NCBI RefSeq assembly: GCF_001422815.1
Contig: NZ_LMMP01000034.1
Coordinates: forward strand, 195,442-259,441
Reading direction: 5' to 3'
Source of the DNA: Methylobacterium sp. Leaf91
GTDB lineage: Bacteria > Pseudomonadota > Alphaproteobacteria > Rhizobiales > Beijerinckiaceae
Length of the DNA stretch: 64,000 nt
Shown: positions 1-8,395 of the stretch, piece after piece
How the letters are laid out: each line of letters begins with the position of its first letter
Numbering within the stretch: the first letter of the stretch is position 1
Program-made: the position numbers and the translations under genes
Notes under the pieces: model-generated
Databases searched by the model: none
What the model was told of the DNA's origin: nothing
Seen by the model: only the letters and a program-made list of their open reading frames with translations

Positions 1-425
1 CGAGGGCGTCGTGACTGTTGCGAATGCTCTGCGGCGAGGTCATCGAGAATGGGGCAATCCGGCCGGGAATCACCGCTGCAATGATCCGCAAGCGACGTCA
101 GGGTGCGAGCCATCGCCTCCAACTCGCCGATGCGGCGACGCAGATCCGTCAGATGCTGCACGGCCAGGGCCTTCACCTGGGCGCTGGCACGTCCGCGATC
201 CTGCCAAAGGGCGAGGAGGCCGGCGATATCCTCAACGGAAAAGCCGAGATCACGGGATCGGCGCACAAAGCGCAAGGTGTGCAAGTCGTTCTCGGCATAG
301 AGCCGGTAACCGGAGGCCGTCCTGTCTGCCGGTGGCAGGAGGCCGGTCTCCTCATAATACCGGATCATCTTGGCCGAGACGCCCGTGGCCTTCGCCGCCT
401 CGCCGATGGTGACGGAACCGCTCAT
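1..425 (-). CDS. cueR: MerR-family copper-responsive regulator CueR (3' end beyond window)
   Basis: Transcription activator of the MerR family that senses monovalent copper-type ions. The visible 141 residues begin MSGSVTIGEAAKATGVSAKMIRYYEE, the classic MerR winged helix-turn-helix, followed by the dimerisation helix. Near the C-terminus Cys116 and Cys124 are separated by seven residues, the CX7C metal loop that marks CueR-type Cu(I)/Ag/Au sensors. The start codon overlaps the copA stop as ATGA, so cueR is translated with copA and probably autoregulated from the CueR-type promoter upstream of copA. No stop codon is reached before base 1, so the extreme C-terminus is not seen; most of the protein is present judging by usual family length. 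Confidence 0.9.
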   Translation of the reverse strand, partial: MSGSVTIGEAAKATGVSAKMIRYYEETGLLPPADRTASGYRLYAENDLHTLRFVRRSRDLGFSVEDIAGLLALWQDRGRASAQVKALAVQHLTDLRRRIGELEAMARTLTSLADHCSGDSRPDCPILDDLAAEHSQQSRRP

Positions 426-2899
426 CCCCGATCTCCGGCATGCCGGAGGCGAAGGGCGTTGGCGAGGACGAATACGCTCGACAGTGCCATGGCGCCCGCG
501 GCCAGAACCGGCGACAGCAGGGGTCCGCCGAAAACGTAAAGCAGGCCCGCCGCAACCGGGATCAGGGCCACATTGTAGGCGAAAGCCCAGAACAGGTTCT
601 GCGCGAGGTTGCGCATCACTGCACGCGAGAGCGCAATGGCGGAGACGATGCCGGATAGAGCACCCGCCATCAGCACCACGTCGGCGCTCTCCACGGCAAT
701 GTCGGTACCGGTCCCGATGGCAATGCCGATCTCGGCTTCGGCGAGGGCTGGCGCATCGTTGATACCATCCCCCACGAAAGCCACAGGTCCGAACCGGGCC
801 CGCAAGGCTTGCACGGCCTCGACCTTACCGCCGGGGAGCACTTCGGCGGCGACCTCGGTGATCCCGAGCCTTGCCGCGACGCCGCTGGCAGCTCCCCGCG
901 CATCACCCGTCACCATGGCGACGACCAGACCTTGTGCCTTGAGCGCCGAGACGGCCTCGGCTGCACCTGCCTTGATAGGGTCGGATACGGCGACGAGGGC
1001 GGCGATCCGTCCCTCGACAGCGACGTAGAGGGGGCTTTTCCCCGTACCCTCCAGCCGGGATGCAGCTTCCGCCAGATCGGCCACGGAGATGCCCAGCTTG
1101 TCCATATGGCGTCGCGCACCGACGATGACTTTCCGCCCGTCGACGCTCCCCTCGACACCGTGGCCGGGTAAAGCCTCGAATCGATCTGGGGGAATAAGAG
1201 TCAGGCCCCGCTTCAGAGCCGCATCGACGATGCTGCGCGCGACCGGATGCTCCGAGCGGGATTCGACGGATGCTGCAAGTCCCAGCACTGTATCCGCCTC
1301 GAAGCCCGGAGCCACCACGAAGTCGGTGAGTGCGGGCTTACCCTCGGTGAGCGTCCCGGTCTTGTCGAAGGCGACGACCTTGGCGTCGCGGAGAGCCTGC
1401 AAGGCGGCACCGTTGCGGAACAGCACACCCAGTTCTGCCGCACGCCCCGTGCCGACCATGATCGAGGTCGGCGTCGCCAACCCCATGGCGCAGGGGCAGG
1501 CAATGATCAGAACGGCGATGGCGTTCACGAGGGCGAAGCCGTGGGCGGGGCTCGGTCCGAATGCCAGCCACGCCAGGAACGTCACCAACGCAGCGCCGAG
1601 AACCGCCGGGACGAACCAACCCGTCACCCGGTCGACGAGAGCCTGGATCGGAAGCTTGGTGCCCTGCGCCGCCTGGACCATTGTTACAATCTGCGCCAGC
1701 ACCGTTTGCGCGCCGATCGTGTCGACGCGCAGATCGAGGCTGCCATTGGTGTTCAGCGTGCCGCCCACCGTGCGGTCGCCTTCGTCCTTCGCCACGGGCA
1801 CCGGCTCGCCGGTGATCATGCTCTCATCGACGAAGCTCCTACCCGCTACAACCACTCCATCCGCAGCCACACGTTCCCCCGGGCGGACTCGAACGATATC
1901 GCCGAGCCGCAAGTCAGCCAGGGGAATGTCGTCCTCGCGGCCGTCCCGCACGATTCGGGCCGTGGAAGGCGCCAGGGCGACGAGGCGTGCGATCGCCGCC
2001 CCCGTGCGCCCCTTTGCGCGGGCCTCAAGGACGCGGCCGAGGAGAATCAGGGTGACGATGAGAACGGAGGCCTCGAAGTACAGATGCGCCGTTCCCGGCG
2101 GCAGAATCTGGGGAGCGAGGACCGAAACCAGGGAGTAGACATAGGCCGCTCCCGACCCGAGAGCGACGAGGGCGTTCATATCGGGATGACCGTTCAATAG
2201 AGCGGGAATCCCTCGACGGAAAAAGCGCCGCCCCGGCCACGCCAGGACGAGCGTCGCCAGAACGGCCTGCACCATTCCGTCTGCGTCTCCGAAATGGGCA
2301 TGGATCGCGTCGCCGAAGCCAGGGAGCAGATGTCCTCCCATGTCGAGGATGACGATGGGCGCCGACAGCACGACTGAGAGGATGAGATCCCGCCGAAGGC
2401 CGATGGTCTCACGCTCGTGCCGGTTCGCCTGCGCGTCCCCTCCCCCGTTCTCGACGCCCGACGCGTCGTAACCAGCAGCGTTAACCGCTTCGACGAGATC
2501 CGCGATCGTGACGACGCCGTCAGCATGGCGAACAGTCGCCCGCCCGGTGGCGAGGTTCACGTTGGCCATCGTCACACCGGCGACGGCGTGAAGCGCGCGC
2601 TCCACGCGACCGACGCATGAGGCGCAGGACAAGCCACGGACAGACAACTCCGTCACCGCCTCCGGCACCTCGTAACCGGCCTTTCCGATGGCAGCCACGG
2701 CATGGGCAGGGTCGCCGTGGAGGATGAGGCTGGCCCGTCCGGTGGCGAGATTGACGGACACTTCCGATACGCCGGGAAGTGCGGCGAGCACCCGTTCGAC
2801 GCGGCCGACGCAGGACGCGCAGCTCATGCCGGTAACGGGAAGAGTGAGACGACGTCCCGTGCCGGGACGCTGCTTCGGGGGAGCGATCACGTTATCCAT
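422..2899 (-). CDS. copA: Copper-exporting P1B-type ATPase CopA
   Basis: Inner-membrane pump that exports Cu(I) at the cost of ATP. The 825 residues hold two N-terminal heavy-metal-associated domains with CASC motifs (Cys27/30 and Cys92/95), the actuator TGE near 363-365, the transmembrane CPC metal site at 468-470, the phosphorylation motif DKTGT at 512-516, the SEHP motif of the nucleotide domain and a C-terminal GDGINDAPAL hinge. This is the normal length and order for CopA. It lies directly before cueR with an ATGA overlap. A CueR-type promoter ends only about five bases before the ATG, so the transcript may be leaderless; an internal start before the first CASC motif cannot be excluded. 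Confidence 0.95.
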   Translation of the reverse strand: MDNVIAPPKQRPGTGRRLTLPVTGMSCASCVGRVERVLAALPGVSEVSVNLATGRASLILHGDPAHAVAAIGKAGYEVPEAVTELSVRGLSCASCVGRVERALHAVAGVTMANVNLATGRATVRHADGVVTIADLVEAVNAAGYDASGVENGGGDAQANRHERETIGLRRDLILSVVLSAPIVILDMGGHLLPGFGDAIHAHFGDADGMVQAVLATLVLAWPGRRFFRRGIPALLNGHPDMNALVALGSGAAYVYSLVSVLAPQILPPGTAHLYFEASVLIVTLILLGRVLEARAKGRTGAAIARLVALAPSTARIVRDGREDDIPLADLRLGDIVRVRPGERVAADGVVVAGRSFVDESMITGEPVPVAKDEGDRTVGGTLNTNGSLDLRVDTIGAQTVLAQIVTMVQAAQGTKLPIQALVDRVTGWFVPAVLGAALVTFLAWLAFGPSPAHGFALVNAIAVLIIACPCAMGLATPTSIMVGTGRAAELGVLFRNGAALQALRDAKVVAFDKTGTLTEGKPALTDFVVAPGFEADTVLGLAASVESRSEHPVARSIVDAALKRGLTLIPPDRFEALPGHGVEGSVDGRKVIVGARRHMDKLGISVADLAEAASRLEGTGKSPLYVAVEGRIAALVAVSDPIKAGAAEAVSALKAQGLVVAMVTGDARGAASGVAARLGITEVAAEVLPGGKVEAVQALRARFGPVAFVGDGINDAPALAEAEIGIAIGTGTDIAVESADVVLMAGALSGIVSAIALSRAVMRNLAQNLFWAFAYNVALIPVAAGLLYVFGGPLLSPVLAAGAMALSSVFVLANALRLRHAGDRG

Positions 2900-2904
2900 G
2901 CACG

Positions 2905-2937
2905 ACTATGTGGGGCTTCCCATCGTGGGAAGGTCAA
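2905..2937 (-). promoter_or_regulatory. CueR-type promoter/operator of copA
   Basis: On the minus strand a TTGACC -35 (2932-2937) and a CATAGT -10-like hexamer (2905-2910) are separated by about 21 bases, the overlong spacer typical of MerR-family promoters. The spacer carries a perfect dyad, CTTCCCA-TCG-TGGGAAG (2916-2932), very like the CueR operator of enterobacterial copA. The predicted transcription start falls on or next to the copA ATG at 2899. Confidence 0.8.
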
Positions 2938-3007
2938 GGCTGCGACGCATGGCTCATCACGTCGCGTGTGCATGGCGTCCGGGGCGTTTCCTTGTCATAG
3001 GGAGGCG

Positions 3008-3262
3008 ATGATACAGCCTCTCGACACCTGCATGCGAACCCTGAGCGCGCTGATCACCTCCGACATCCCGGCGGGTGAGGCAGAGGCGAATGCCTGTATC
3101 GAGACCTATCTCGCGACGTTTCCCGGCCCGGCGAAGCAGGTGGCCGCTCTCAGCATGCTCGACCGTGCCGTCGACCAGCGCTTGAGCCCCTCCCCTTTCC
3201 TGCCTGTGCTGAAGGCCATCATCGAGGCGCAATATAGGCGCCTCGGCACCAGCCGGAACTGA
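3008..3262 (+). CDS. Small hypothetical protein (84 aa)
   Basis: I do not recognise the family. The reading frame begins MIQPLDTCMRTLSALITSD and ends RLGTSRN, has strongly GC-biased third codon positions like its neighbours, and is preceded by an AGGGAGG ribosome-binding sequence at 2999-3005, close to the ATG. It looks soluble, with no membrane segment or signal peptide. It is divergent from copA and convergent with the PhoR-like kinase, whose stop lies ten bases away. Antisense frames here lack this coding bias. Confidence 0.55.
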   Translation: MIQPLDTCMRTLSALITSDIPAGEAEANACIETYLATFPGPAKQVAALSMLDRAVDQRLSPSPFLPVLKAIIEAQYRRLGTSRN

Positions 3263-3272
3263 CCGACCCGGA

Positions 3273-4541
3273 TCATCCGGTCGTCGACGCTCCTCCGGTC
3301 GATGGCTGTTCCGGGAGCAGGGCACGGACGGTCGTGCCCCGGTCGAGTTCGCTCTCGATGACGAGCCTGCCGCTGTGGCGATTGACGATATGCTTGACGA
3401 TGGCGAGGCCGAGGCCTGTCCCGCCCTTCTGGCGGCTCGATGCGACATCGACCCGGTAGAACCGTTCGGTCAGGCGGGGAATATGCTCGGGCGCGATGCC
3501 GGGTCCGTCGTCTTTCACGCTCAGTGCGATCAGTGGTTTTCCGAATGCCGAGCGCAAGGTCCGTTCGAGGCCGACCACCACGTTGCCGCCGCCGTACTTG
3601 ACCGCATTCTCTACAAGATTTTCGACCACGCGAGTGAGTTCGTCGCGCTCTCCTAGAACCGGATAGGCGGCGTCCGGCGCGTCGAGGGTGATGGTCACGC
3701 CGCGCTCGCGCGCCAGCGGCCCCTGCATATCCACCATCTGCCGCGCGATCTGACCGAGATCGACGATCTGTGTCGGCGGAACGTGCTCGCGCAGCTCGAT
3801 ACGAGAGAGCGAAAGCAGGTCATCGACAAGGCGCGCCATGCGCTGTGCCTGGGTCTTCATGATGCCCAGGAATTTCTCCCTTGCGGGTGCATCGCCTTTG
3901 GCTGGCCCCTGCAGGGTCTCGATGAAACCCAGAAGTGAGGCGAGCGGCGTGCGAAGCTCGTGGCTGGCATTGGCGACGAAATCGACGCGCATCGCCTCGA
4001 GGCGACGCGCCGCTGTGAGATCGCGAAGGAACAGGACCACGTTGGGCTGTCCGCCCCCCGGCCCGTCCGGCATGGGCAGCGCACCGATCTGAACCTCGAA
4101 GGCCCGCTCCGTCGGCACACGCGTCGTGTAGAGCGTCTTCAGCGGGGCGCCCGTGCGGAGCACCTCTTCGATCCCGTCCAGTACGTCTGGGGCTCTCAAG
4201 GCGAAGGAAAGCGGGTGCTTGACCTTCAATGCCGGCAGCAGCGTACGCGCAGCCGGATTGACTTCGATGACCACGCTGCGCCGATCCACGAGGATCACCG
4301 GATCGGGGATGTTCGCCAGCAGGGCTTCGGCGATGGAATGCCGCTGGCGAGCGGTTCTCTCCGGGAGAGCGACTGTTCGGGGCCGGCTCAGACTGCCGGC
4401 AAGGCCACCGGCGGCGATGGCAGCCGCTCCAAAGGCGATAGTAATGACATCGAGATCACCTTTGAGGGAAGCGGCCGAGGTCGTGATCGCGACGGCGATC
4501 CCTGCGCCGATCCAGGCCGATCTTCGCGCGCCCCGGGCCAT
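3273..4541 (-). CDS. PhoR-like sensor histidine kinase
   Basis: Membrane histidine kinase of 422 residues. Two N-terminal hydrophobic segments (about 8-25 and 32-52) are followed by a PAS domain (about 70-180), the HisKA dimerisation box FVANASHELRTPL with phospho-acceptor His194, and a HATPase_c domain with N (NLVENAVKYG), G1 (DDGPGI) and G2 (GTGLGLAIVK) boxes. The arrangement matches PhoR of the phosphate regulon, but neither phoB nor pst genes are adjacent, so the signal and partner are uncertain. It starts 30 bases after the YbhN gene and may be the last gene of the inositol/YcaO train. Confidence 0.85.
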   Translation of the reverse strand: MARGARRSAWIGAGIAVAITTSAASLKGDLDVITIAFGAAAIAAGGLAGSLSRPRTVALPERTARQRHSIAEALLANIPDPVILVDRRSVVIEVNPAARTLLPALKVKHPLSFALRAPDVLDGIEEVLRTGAPLKTLYTTRVPTERAFEVQIGALPMPDGPGGGQPNVVLFLRDLTAARRLEAMRVDFVANASHELRTPLASLLGFIETLQGPAKGDAPAREKFLGIMKTQAQRMARLVDDLLSLSRIELREHVPPTQIVDLGQIARQMVDMQGPLARERGVTITLDAPDAAYPVLGERDELTRVVENLVENAVKYGGGNVVVGLERTLRSAFGKPLIALSVKDDGPGIAPEHIPRLTERFYRVDVASSRQKGGTGLGLAIVKHIVNRHSGRLVIESELDRGTTVRALLPEQPSTGGASTTG

Positions 4542-4571
4542 CGCTTAGCGTTCCAGGATTGGAGACATTGC

Positions 4572-5759
4572 TCAGGACTCGTCGGACGCTGAAGGCGACG
4601 ATTCGCGCATACGCCGGACGATCTCGTAGAATCCAAGCATCGCCAGGGCGACGACGAAGGGAACGAGGTAGTAGCAAACCCGAAACAGCAGCAGCGAGCC
4701 GAGGACCTGATCCCGTGGCAGGCTCGACAGGGCGAGGAGGATCGTGGCCTCGAACACGCCGAGCCCGCCCGGTGCGTTCGAGGCGATACCGAGCATGGCC
4801 GCTAGCACGTAGACGCCGACGAAGGTCGTGAAACCGATGGTCGAACCCGCCGGAAGCAGGACGTAGAGCGTGGCCGCTGCCGCGCAGACATCGCCGATGC
4901 CCACCACCATCTGGCTCATGGACACCGTCGCGCCGGGAAGCTCCAGGGACCAGCCTTTCACCCTCACGTGGCGGCGCTTGAGCGAGACCCAGCCGAGATA
5001 GCCGAACACCATGAGCAGGGCCGCGAAGCCAACGCCCTGGTTGAGGCGTATGCTGGTAAAGGTCAGCGCCGCTAATTGCCCGGCCTCGGCGACGAGACTG
5101 AGCCCAAGGACGACGCCCATGCCAAGCCAGAACGTAAAGCCGGCGATAACGGTGAGCGCCGCGATCTTCGACGCACTCAACCCCTTCTTCGAGTAGATCC
5201 AATAGCGGATCGTCCCCGCTGTCAGGAGGGGGAACCCCAGGGTGAAGCTCACGGCGTAGCTGGTAAACGAGGCGAGCGCGGTCGTCCTGTAGGGGACTTT
5301 GATCTTGAGTTGGCGGAGTGCGAGAGCGTCGTAGCAGGTGAGGAAGAGATAGCTCACCCCGACGAACAGGAAGGCCAGGCCGAGCTGTTCCCCGGTCGCC
5401 GCCGTCAAAGCCGCGTGCAATTCGGCCCAGGTGACCTGCTGAGAGAGCTTCCACAGCACGCCGAGCGACACGGCGAAGATGACGATGCTGGCAGCGGTGC
5501 CCAGCCAGGCGTATCGGTTCTTGTAGGAGCGCTTGGGCACGGGCGGCGCGCAATCTTCGGCCTCGGACGTCGCCAAGGCGCTGGCCGCCTCGGATTCGGC
5601 GCGCCGCTGATGCTCTCCCGCAAAATTCATGTCGTCGGCGTCCGCCTCCGCCGGCCTTCCCGACCAACCTCGACGGCGGCGTGGAACGGGACCGAGCTTT
5701 TGCCGGACCGCGGCCCGTGACCCGGCATTTAGGGTCTTTGTGTCCGGAAGGCCAGTCAT
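4572..5759 (-). CDS. YbhN/UPF0104 family integral membrane protein
   Basis: Protein of 395 residues in the lysylphosphatidylglycerol-synthase transmembrane (UPF0104/YbhN) superfamily. About 85 hydrophilic residues precede several hydrophobic helices running from about 90 to 385; family-like stretches include SYAVSFTLGFPLLTAGTIRY and GIASNAPGGLGVFEATIL. Members are implicated in lipid or lipid-linked substrate translocation or serve as the membrane half of aminoacyl-lipid synthases; no soluble aminoacyl-transfer domain is present here. The ATG at 5759 overlaps the stop of the upstream gene as ATGA, which supports the long start. In this train it could flip or export the product, which is inference only. 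Confidence 0.8.
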   Translation of the reverse strand: MTGLPDTKTLNAGSRAAVRQKLGPVPRRRRGWSGRPAEADADDMNFAGEHQRRAESEAASALATSEAEDCAPPVPKRSYKNRYAWLGTAASIVIFAVSLGVLWKLSQQVTWAELHAALTAATGEQLGLAFLFVGVSYLFLTCYDALALRQLKIKVPYRTTALASFTSYAVSFTLGFPLLTAGTIRYWIYSKKGLSASKIAALTVIAGFTFWLGMGVVLGLSLVAEAGQLAALTFTSIRLNQGVGFAALLMVFGYLGWVSLKRRHVRVKGWSLELPGATVSMSQMVVGIGDVCAAAATLYVLLPAGSTIGFTTFVGVYVLAAMLGIASNAPGGLGVFEATILLALSSLPRDQVLGSLLLFRVCYYLVPFVVALAMLGFYEIVRRMRESSPSASDES

Positions 5760-6412
5760 CTGCCCTCTTGAGTTGGTGACGAAGAGATCCCCCGCAGGAT
5801 CGCAGCTGCCTCGCTAAGCCCGAGAGCGATCCGTTGGGCGACCGCTGGCGACGTGCAGACGTAGGTTGGGCTCGGATGCGGGACGGCGATGAGCGGTATC
5901 GCCGGCCGCAGGCGCCGGAGCGTTTCACGCGACAGACCAGCGACACGGCCGGCGAGGACAACGACCTCGAGCGCCGGAAGCAACTCGATGAGGGGAGAGA
6001 GATAGGTGGTGGCCGTCGCAATCTCGGCTTTCCGCGGAGCACGGTTGACGGCTCCCGGCGCGTGGATGACCCAGGGTACTGCGTTCCAGATGAGGCTCTC
6101 GCGCCGAGCGATGCCAGCCTCCGCCATGAAGCGGAACAGGTTGGCAGCGGTCCCGGTGGAGTTGTCACGGGAGACGAAGCCGGTACGGCCGATGCCGGGG
6201 CCCGGTGTTTCGAGGAGAAGGAGGAGCCGTGCTTCCGTACCGCCATCGAGCGGATCGGGATCCGGCACCTCCGCCGATCGTTCGATGGCGATCGAGTGCG
6301 CCAGGCGGCGCAGGGGAATGAAGCGATCAGCCTCCAGGAGTGAGCGGCGGATAGCGACCTGCTCCGGATTGGCCAAGCTCCTGGGCCGGGTCGGTTCAGG
6401 AAACGGTAGCAT
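5756..6412 (-). CDS. Uracil-DNA glycosylase superfamily protein
   Basis: Protein of 218 residues with the UDG fold signature: an N-terminal ETPGPGIGRTGFVS segment in place of the GExPG motif, WNAVPW in the middle, and a C-terminal HPSPTYV motif corresponding to the HPS(x) loop of family 4/5 glycosylases. I chose the ATG at 6412 (MLPFPEPTRPRSL), which overlaps the PIG-L gene by 17 bases; a longer frame upstream is only the shadow of that gene. The stop overlaps the YbhN start as ATGA. Its position inside a biosynthetic-looking operon is odd; it may be a repair enzyme or a repurposed N-glycoside hydrolase. Only the fold assignment is firm. Confidence 0.75.
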   Translation of the reverse strand: MLPFPEPTRPRSLANPEQVAIRRSLLEADRFIPLRRLAHSIAIERSAEVPDPDPLDGGTEARLLLLLETPGPGIGRTGFVSRDNSTGTAANLFRFMAEAGIARRESLIWNAVPWVIHAPGAVNRAPRKAEIATATTYLSPLIELLPALEVVVLAGRVAGLSRETLRRLRPAIPLIAVPHPSPTYVCTSPAVAQRIALGLSEAAAILRGISSSPTQEGR

Positions 6413-7169
6413 GATCCTCGAACAACACGGCGGCTTGCAAGGGGAGCACGCCCGCGAGTCGGAACCGCTCTGACCGTGCCTCATCTGCGAGCCGACGCAG
6501 CAGACCCTCGACGCCGCCGAACTGGTATCCGAGTTGGGTGGCGTAGGCAGCGCAGGCGAGCGCCTTCTTCTCTTCCGCGCTCGCACAATAGTGAACCGCG
6601 TGCTCGGGCAATTTGGCGAAGCGGGCCCCAAACGGCTCCTGCGGCTGCGTATGACGCACCGTGTAGGGGAAATCCCGCCACCACAGGATGGGCGCATCCC
6701 CCGCCACTTGACCAATGGCCCGGACTAGCTGGACGTGATCGACATGGCCGCCCACGGATTGAGGGGCGAATATGAGATCGGGCGACACGTCTTTGATAAG
6801 GGCGGAGACCGCATCGGTGAGCGCACCGACGATGTCATCGTCATCCCTTGGAGCGGCAAAAAGGTCGGCGGGCGCGCCGTAACCGCGATGGGGGGCCTCG
6901 CGGAACGGGAGATGCAAAGGAGGAGCGATGCCGAGCGCCTCTGTTGCTCGTCGATCCTCGGCCCGCCGAAGCGACATGTAGTCGACCTCCGGACCTAGAC
7001 CCTTGTCGGTCTGGCAAGCGAGCGCGAAGCCTTTGGGATCGGGGACGGAGGCGGTGAAGATCGTCGCCATTACGATCGTCCAGCCGGCATCGGCCAGCGT
7101 CGCCAGAGTGCCGCCACAGGAGAAGGCGGCGTCATCGAGATGAGGCGAGAGTGCGAGGGCGACGGGCAT
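6396..7169 (-). CDS. PIG-L family N-acetylglucosaminyl deacetylase-like hydrolase
   Basis: Protein of 257 residues of the zinc-dependent PIG-L/LmbE family, which removes the acetyl group from GlcNAc-containing molecules such as GlcNAc-inositol (MshB), GlcNAc-malate (BshB) or GPI precursors. The N-terminal SPHLDDAAFSCGG is the catalytic HxDD motif, and GGHVDHVQ around residues 145-155 supplies the later zinc-binding histidine. The gene sits two bases after the GT4 gene, so glycosyl transfer and deacetylation are plausibly consecutive steps, as in mycothiol or bacillithiol synthesis. The actual acceptor is not shown by sequence. Confidence 0.85.
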   Translation of the reverse strand: MPVALALSPHLDDAAFSCGGTLATLADAGWTIVMATIFTASVPDPKGFALACQTDKGLGPEVDYMSLRRAEDRRATEALGIAPPLHLPFREAPHRGYGAPADLFAAPRDDDDIVGALTDAVSALIKDVSPDLIFAPQSVGGHVDHVQLVRAIGQVAGDAPILWWRDFPYTVRHTQPQEPFGARFAKLPEHAVHYCASAEEKKALACAAYATQLGYQFGGVEGLLRRLADEARSERFRLAGVLPLQAAVLFEDHATVS

Positions 7170-7171
7170 GG

Positions 7172-8395
7172 TCAGAGCAGATGCGGTTCTGCGCGGAAGC
7201 GGCAGTTCGGATCGCGCGGCAGAACCTCATCGAACGTCGTATGCGGCCGCTGGCCGACCACTTCGGCATAGATGTCCATGATCTGGCGACCGACGGCGGT
7301 CCAGGAATAGACGCGGCGGCATTCATCGAGCCCGTCCGCTGCAAGCCGCTGGCGCAAGCTCTTGTCCTCAATGACGCGCTGAAGCGCATCCGCCAGGGAA
7401 GCCACGTCGCCGGGCTGTACCAGGAGGCCGTTTTCGCCGTCGCGCAGGCAGTCGGACACCCCCACCGCATGGGTGGAAACCACGGCGAGCCCCGCCGCCA
7501 TGGCCTCGAGGATCGTGTTGGAGAAACCCTCCGCATAGGTCGGCGAGACGAAGACATCCGCCTGGCGGTAGAGATCGGGTACGGTGTCGTAATCGGCGTA
7601 GCCGGTGAAGCGGATTTCGGCCTCGGAAAAGTTCAATTCAGCGGCGCGTGCCTTCGAGGAATCCACGTCCGGCCCGATGCCGGAGATCGTCGTCTCGAAC
7701 GGGACCCCGCGCGCGCGCAACAGACCCAGGGCGTCGATGAAGTCGAGCACGCCTTTCCGGCGATCGACGCGACCATGATAGAACAGTCGCACCGGCCCCG
7801 CATGCCCGGGGACACCGGGCGTGAAGCGCGCCGTATCGACGGCGCCGGGCACAATGGTGAAACGGTCCGGGTCGGAACCCAGTCGATCACAGACCTCCTC
7901 GACGAAGGAGCGGCCACCGATGAGGAGGGCATTGGCATGGGCCAGCACCTCGCACATGGCGATGCGATGGGTCTCGCAACAGGAGCCGACCCAGTGGCCA
8001 TCGCCCCCCTGGATCGAGACCACGTTGGGAATTCCGATCCGCTTCGAAGCGAGTAGCGTCGCCCAGCCGGTCGGATAGCCGTATTGCGCGTGAAGCACAT
8101 CGAACGGGCGTTCGCGATGCTCTGACACGATGGTCTCGACCATCGTGTCGATGTCGCGCTCGAAATCGCCGTTCGTCTGCTCGCCCACCTGTTCGAGGCC
8201 GATGACGCGTACGCCCGGCACGGATGGCGGTGGCCCACCGCCATAGACGCGAGTGCCGAACGCATCGCCCCGGTACTGGCTGACCATCGTCACGTCATGG
8301 CCGGCGGCCACGAGTTCGCGCAGAAGGTTCTGCGCGTAGACGCTCATGCCGGAAATCGCCGGAAAATAACGGCGACTGACGAAGCAAATCCTCAC
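7172..8395 (-). CDS. GT4 family glycosyltransferase (MshA-like context)
   Basis: Retaining GT-B glycosyltransferase of 407 residues. The N-terminus MRICFVSRRYFPAISGMSVY is the acceptor-domain glycine motif, and the C-terminal domain has the EX7E donor-binding motif in AEGFSNTILEAMA. The start is GTG at 8395, forming a GTGA overlap with the upstream stop. With inositol-3-phosphate synthase and a PIG-L deacetylase in the same train, transfer of an N-acetylhexosamine to inositol or inositol phosphate (as MshA does) is the obvious hypothesis, but GT4 donor and acceptor cannot be read from these motifs. A role in a polysaccharide is the alternative. Confidence 0.85.
   Translation of the reverse strand: MRICFVSRRYFPAISGMSVYAQNLLRELVAAGHDVTMVSQYRGDAFGTRVYGGGPPPSVPGVRVIGLEQVGEQTNGDFERDIDTMVETIVSEHRERPFDVLHAQYGYPTGWATLLASKRIGIPNVVSIQGGDGHWVGSCCETHRIAMCEVLAHANALLIGGRSFVEEVCDRLGSDPDRFTIVPGAVDTARFTPGVPGHAGPVRLFYHGRVDRRKGVLDFIDALGLLRARGVPFETTISGIGPDVDSSKARAAELNFSEAEIRFTGYADYDTVPDLYRQADVFVSPTYAEGFSNTILEAMAAGLAVVSTHAVGVSDCLRDGENGLLVQPGDVASLADALQRVIEDKSLRQRLAADGLDECRRVYSWTAVGRQIMDIYAEVVGQRPHTTFDEVLPRDPNCRFRAEPHLL

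Noticed and set aside
4456..6246. 596-codon minus-strand frame across the YbhN and UDG-like genes
   Set aside because: Out-of-frame shadow: the alternative frames carry recognisable membrane and UDG motifs with overlapping start/stop codons.
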